From: Panax quinquefolius
Lineage: Eukaryota > Streptophyta > Magnoliopsida > Apiales > Araliaceae
Length of the DNA stretch: 64,000 bases
Reading direction: 5' to 3'
Assembly (NCBI GenBank): GCA_020205615.1
Contig: CM035163.1
Coordinates: 43,968,189-44,032,188 of the forward strand
Shown: piece by piece, positions 60,173 to 64,000 of the stretch
Layout of the letters: each line of letters opens with the position of its first letter
How positions within the stretch are numbered: position 1 is the first letter of the stretch
Made by a program: the position numbers and the translations under genes
Notes under the pieces: model-generated
Told to the model about the DNA's origin: nothing
The model's input: only the letters and a program-made list of their open reading frames with translations
The model's database searches: none

Positions 60173-61228
60173 ATGATCAGTTGGAGCACTAGACATGGTT
60201 CCAATTCTAATGGCGAATCATCCCAAACCATCAAAGACGATGTTAAAAGATGGGATTACTCAAAGTTCCAGTTTACCATGGAATGAAAGATGAAAGCTCT
60301 TTGCAAACAAATTGAGCAATTGGCAGAACTAGTGACCCACGATCATCAAGTCACACGCCAACTAATCAGGCAGGAGCATGCCTACCTCCTTCCTTTTGTC
60401 ATGAGTGCTTCCTCACCACCTTCAGAAAGCGAAGCTTTGGAGGATAAGGTTGCGAAGAGAGCAAGTGCTAAAGCCCATCGGGATTTTGCCAATCAGAGGG
60501 AATTTACCTATCTTGGCCAATCTTTGGAGGAGATATTGCAGATGTTGATCAATGAAGGAAGAATTACCTTCCTTCTCTCTCTAATCAATCCCCGTTTAGG
60601 ACGGTTTAATTCTGATGAAGTGTGTCAATATCATTCACATTCTCGCGGTCACAGTACAGAAGAATGCTGGGCACTTCGCCATCTCATTCAGAATCTTATT
60701 GATAGCGGTGTCCTGCAAATAGTAGATGATTACACTGTGCAACTCAAAGGTGGGAATGCATGTCCAACCAAATGGAAGGGATCAGTAGCAGTTATATCCG
60801 AAGTGGATGATGAGACTGTCAAAGTATTTCCCATACAACCAACTCAACTCAAAGGAGCTGAAAATCCTTTGAAAGTGGCCGCACCAGAGCCAATTTCTTT
60901 ACCTTTCAGACCACCATATCCTGTTGTCAGCTTACACAAAGTTCCATGGAATTATGGAGAAGCTGAAGGATCTGCGTCTCACACCACTGCTACAGTGTCA
61001 AAGGAAAATCCACTATATCTTCCTCAACGAGTTATGAGACCTATTTGTGAAGCAAAGGGGAAGTTTCCCATGGAGAAAATTGAAAAATTCCTCCGCACTA
61101 TGGGCCAAAATGAAGCCAAAGTGGTTTTAAGCTTGCGAGAAGCTCCACACCAGATATCTATACTGGACTTGGTTTTCTCTTTCGAGGATCATCGGAAGAT
61201 CTTACTGAAGGTTTTAGAAGAAGCCTAG
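60173..61228 (+). pseudogene. Tat/Ogre-like gag, shortened
   Basis: One frame from an ATG at 60173 to a TAG at 61226, broken once by TGA at 60284. The longest open part (60290-61228, 312 codons) has a coiled-coil-like start (MKALCKQIEQLAELVTHDHQ) and later a CQYHSHSRGHSTEECWALRH knuckle region followed by IQNLIDSGV, typical of Tat-type gag. The usual capsid domain between these is not visible. The C-terminal half has no motif I can name. The protease follows in the same frame. Confidence 0.82.
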
Positions 61229-61624
61229 TTGCCAAAATCAGTGGATGTGGAAAATTTTCAACATTTGGTTGATCACATTTTCAATAACAATGTGATATCC
61301 TTCACTGATGACGATATACCGCCCAAAGGGACCGGTTATTGCAAACCATTGCATATTACTGTTTTGTTTTCCGGGTATATGCTAGCTGGAGTTTTGATAG
61401 AGGGAGGCTCATCTCTGAATATCTCTCCTTATGCCACCCTTGTGAAGATGAATATCAATCTCAAGCGGATCCAAAGCAACCATACAGTTATCAGAGCTTT
61501 TGATGGATCCCGACGAAACTCCGTCAGAAAGATTGAGTTGCCAATAGAGATTGGTCCAAATACATTCAATGTATCCTTCCACGTCCTCAAGATAGACTCA
61601 AGATACAACCTGCTATTGGGGAGA
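61229..61624 (+). pseudogene. Tat-type aspartic protease, truncated
   Basis: Continues the gag frame. It reads GYCKPLHITVLFSGYMLAGV, then LIEGGSSLNISPYATL, then IRAFDGSRRNSVRKIELPIE and YNLLLGR. The order and phrases are those of Tat retropepsins, but the catalytic aspartate of the D-G-G/S motif is glutamate here (codon at 61400-61402). The domain is cut at 61624 by the LTR of an Athila-like element, just where the final conserved proline-tryptophan segment should follow. Confidence 0.85.
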
Positions 61625-63184
61625 TGATGAGTGAGTTTTATACACATGAATTGGATACATTCGGGCTTAATTTATTGTTGTTCTCAAGTCTTTTAGATTA
61701 GTTTTTAAGTGTTTATGTCTATTCAAGCATGTTTTATATTTTTTTGTAGGAATTGGGACAAAAGTTACATGGATCGACGTTCGGGGTGGCTAGATTCGCG
61801 TTTTCGGCTTGGCATTTACACAGCAGTCACTTCAGAGCCAATTTGAGTATTTCTACAGACCTTATTTCAAAAATCTTAAAGAATGAAAGTTGTAGATCTA
61901 CTTTTCCTATTTCTGGATCATCTTGAATCATCTAAATCAGAATTTGGACGAAGACGTTATGGCCATTTTCCCAAAGGACGTCGGAGCAGAAAATGTCAGA
62001 AAAAGTGGTAGCACCGGGGCGCTAAATTTAGGCTTATTTGCATAATCGCAAAGGGCGCTATAAAGCGATGTCGAGCATCGTGCCCAGTATTTGGGGTCTT
62101 TGAGGGAAGAGGTTAGGTGCTTGACTGGATGCATTTGGGCGAATTTTGACACATTTTTGACTCCAAATTGGATTGGGTTTGTTCCTAAACTAAAAATTTG
62201 ACTTGTAACCTATAAATACATGATGTAAGGCATAAAATAGGAAGAGATTACATAGATTAAACACTCCTTTAGATTAGAACATAACCCTAGTTCTTATTAG
62301 TTTTGGGGATTGAAGCAACTTGGAGACCATTGAAGATTCAAAGCACGAGGCGAAAAGAGAGTCTCGAAGGCTCTTGACAATAGATTATATTCTCTTCTCT
62401 TCTCTTACTTTTATCTTTTAATGTATATTCAATTGTGGATTCTTTATTTTAATTCATTAATTATGAACTAACTCTTTCATTAAGATTTTAATTGAACTTT
62501 TTATGATTATGAATTGATTATTTGATTTATTCTAATTATTTATGTTGAAGTGAATTGTTCATCTTGCCTTATGCTTATTGATTAATTATCTGATCAGTAA
62601 TTACCTTGTTACTTTAGAAGGAATTGAGAAAAGAATTCTAGGGTTAGAACTGGGCATGGTGACATGTGACTTAGTTATTTGCACAGTGAATAAGTAGGTT
62701 TGTGAATAGAATGAGAATATCTATTTGCCGCATGTAACACATAAGGAATTGGGATTATAACGAGTTTAATTCAATTGTTTTGCATAGAGATATAGCAAAA
62801 TTAATCTGGATTAAATAGAAGGCAATTGATCACTTGAGAGAGGGCTTTTGGCATTTGAGAATTCACATTAACAATTAGGTGAACATAATAATTGGAATAA
62901 TTGGATAATTGGTTTATAGTTCATAATTGGGGATATTGGAGTCTTAGCCTTTATTTATTTGAATTCATTTATAAAGTAACCTAGTTTTAATTGATTAATT
63001 TAGTTTTATTAATTAGAAAAATTCACAATTTGCTATTGTTTAAATAAAATTGATTTTGTTAAGAGTTAGTAATTGGTAATTTTTATTAAATAATTTCTCG
63101 TGGGAACGATACTCTACTTTCACTTTATTACTTGTTGTTAGTGTATACTTGCGCGTATTCATTGATTCTTGAAATCGATCAACA
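61625..63184 (+). mobile_element. LTR of Athila-like element
   Basis: It begins TGATGAGTGAGTTTTATAC and ends GAAATCGATCAACA, about 1560 bp. A TATA box (CTATAAATACA, 62210-62220) lies centrally. A degenerate primer site and a gag frame follow, so this is a 5' LTR. It entered the protease of family C copy 2. The exact start may be 61625 or 61628, and the right-hand duplication is outside the window. Confidence 0.75.
62211..62220 (+). promoter_or_regulatory. TATA box of Athila-like LTR
   Basis: CCTATAAATACATG, about 590 bases into the LTR. Confidence 0.5.
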
Positions 63185-63191
63185 AGTTTTT

Positions 63192-63210
63192 TGGAGGCAA
63201 TTCTTTGGGA
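63192..63210 (+). other. Degenerate primer-binding site (tRNA-Asp type)
   Basis: TGGAGGCAATTCTTTGGGA after a run of T follows the layout of Athila-type primer sites, with several mismatches. Confidence 0.45.
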
Positions 63211-63327
63211 ATTAATTTAATAATTATTTACCAATATTAATTTCAATCAAATTAGTTTTAATTTAAACATTTTTATTTTTGTTTTTATTTTTCATTCTCT
63301 TCCTATATTTCACTCTTTTTAGGTACC

Positions 63328-63911
63328 ATGGATGACTTTGCGTATCAATGGCCATACACAAACATGAGTCAACCAAGGGGAGCGGAGATTGACAGACTCG
63401 AGAAACTTTTTGCATTATCAGCACAGATGGAGACACTTTCGAGGATGTTTGAAGCTTTTGAAGCTCAACGTCATCAAAGTGTGGCGGCTACTTGTGATTA
63501 TTGTGCTGGAAATCATATGAGTCATCAATGCGCCATCAGTTTCGATAGATGCAGATATGGTGGTGATTACCCCAATAATTATGTCTATCCCAACAACTAT
63601 CATCGAGTTGGGGTATCACCCGGATTTTCATGGAGTATCAATCAAGATCAATTTTATGCTCCAAGTCCAACATACCCACCGGATTTCTCGTGTCCATCTC
63701 CACTACAACGGAAGAACATTCAAATTGGGAGGAAGCCTTGGAAAAAGTTATTAAAGCTTTTGAAAAGAAACATGAGGAACATGAAAAGAAACTTAATCAA
63801 ATGGAGCTGAGTATACAAAGTCAGAATGCATCGATCAAGAATTTGGAAAATCAATTGGGCGAGATAGCACATGCGTTGAACAATAAATCCTCAATACACT
63901 TGGCTCTATGA
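63328..63911 (+). pseudogene. Athila-like gag fragment with frameshift
   Basis: Begins with an ATG only 143 bases after the LTR: MDDFAYQWPYTNMSQPRGAE. A leucine-rich stretch (LFALSAQMETLSRMFEAFEA) and a CDYCAGNHMSHQC half-knuckle follow. Near 63700-63720 the frame shifts. The other frame continues NWEEALEKVIKAFEKKHEEH and later SIKNLENQLGEIAHALN, a phrase common in the gag C-terminal part of Athila-type elements. It stops at 63909 (TGA). The main capsid domain is missing, so this is the 3' part of gag joined to the leader. Confidence 0.72.
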
Positions 63912-64000
63912 CATGAATTCTGAGACTGATGGTGAGCCCAAACCAAATCTGCAACCGGATGTGCCAAATGATATAGATGTTGAAAGAGAGGAAAGACTTG
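63912..64000 (+). other. Athila-like element continues off the window
   Basis: Sequence after the gag stop, reading in part as acidic coding-like sequence. It is too short to assign. Confidence 0.3.

Noticed and set aside
1..64000. CRISPR arrays, bacterial operons, tRNA or rRNA genes
   Set aside because: No repeat-spacer structure, Shine-Dalgarno context or RNA gene fold was recognised. The TGGTATCAGAGC-like stretches are primer-binding sites, not tRNA genes.

Overview
The window looks like intergenic, repeat-filled DNA from a flowering plant (probably a eudicot) with a large genome. It is AT-rich, and I find no intact host gene. Almost every block can be assigned to an LTR retrotransposon or a DNA transposon. 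No bacterial features, CRISPR arrays, rRNA or tRNA genes were seen. All family assignments come from reading translations and termini by eye. No database search was run, so clade names are inferences.

Layout. 1-6388: 5' leader and 5' LTR of a minus-strand Ty1/copia element, with a 2.4 kb solo LTR (family A, Ty3/gypsy-like) inside the leader. 6389-7574: unassigned flank. 7580-16442: a complete minus-strand copia element of the same family (two ~1.87 kb LTRs, 5-bp target duplication ATATG, decayed gag and pol). 16448-17772: unassigned flank. 17773-18178: truncated copia leader. 18180-19351: minus-strand Tat-type gypsy RT-RNase H remnant, cut by a plus-strand copia element (19352-24969). That copia is cut in its RT by a Tat/Ogre-like element (family C, copy 1), which starts at 24970. 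The family C LTR carries a copia solo LTR (26910-28809, duplication GTTGG) and a complete 12.7 kb Tekay/Del-like chromovirus (28938-41655, duplication GACAT). The family C LTR ends at 41765, and its gag is cut at 42882 by another family A LTR.

That family A LTR contains the most interesting object here: a 6.0 kb CACTA transposon (43130-49139, AAA duplication). It has no recognisable transposase but carries fragments of at least eight unrelated host genes: DELLA, PPR, aspartic protease, fructokinase, NDP kinase, eEF2, thymidylate kinase and an HSP110-type chaperone. Several keep intron-exon boundaries.

49980-56600: LTR of a chromovirus related to the Tekay-like element (family B), itself split by a second family A solo LTR (53679-56055, duplication ATATG). 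57055-61624: second family C element (5' LTR, tRNA-Arg-type primer site, shortened gag, protease), cut at 61625 by an Athila-like, possibly non-autonomous element whose gag fragment runs off the window.

How it fits together. The nesting gives a relative order of insertion: Tat remnant, then copia(+), then family C copy 1, then (copia solo LTR, Tekay-like element, family A LTR), then (CACTA, family B), then the inner family A solo LTR. Every retroelement coding region that can be read carries stops or frameshifts, so all look inactive. The CACTA element is the one place where host gene sequence has been assembled into something new.
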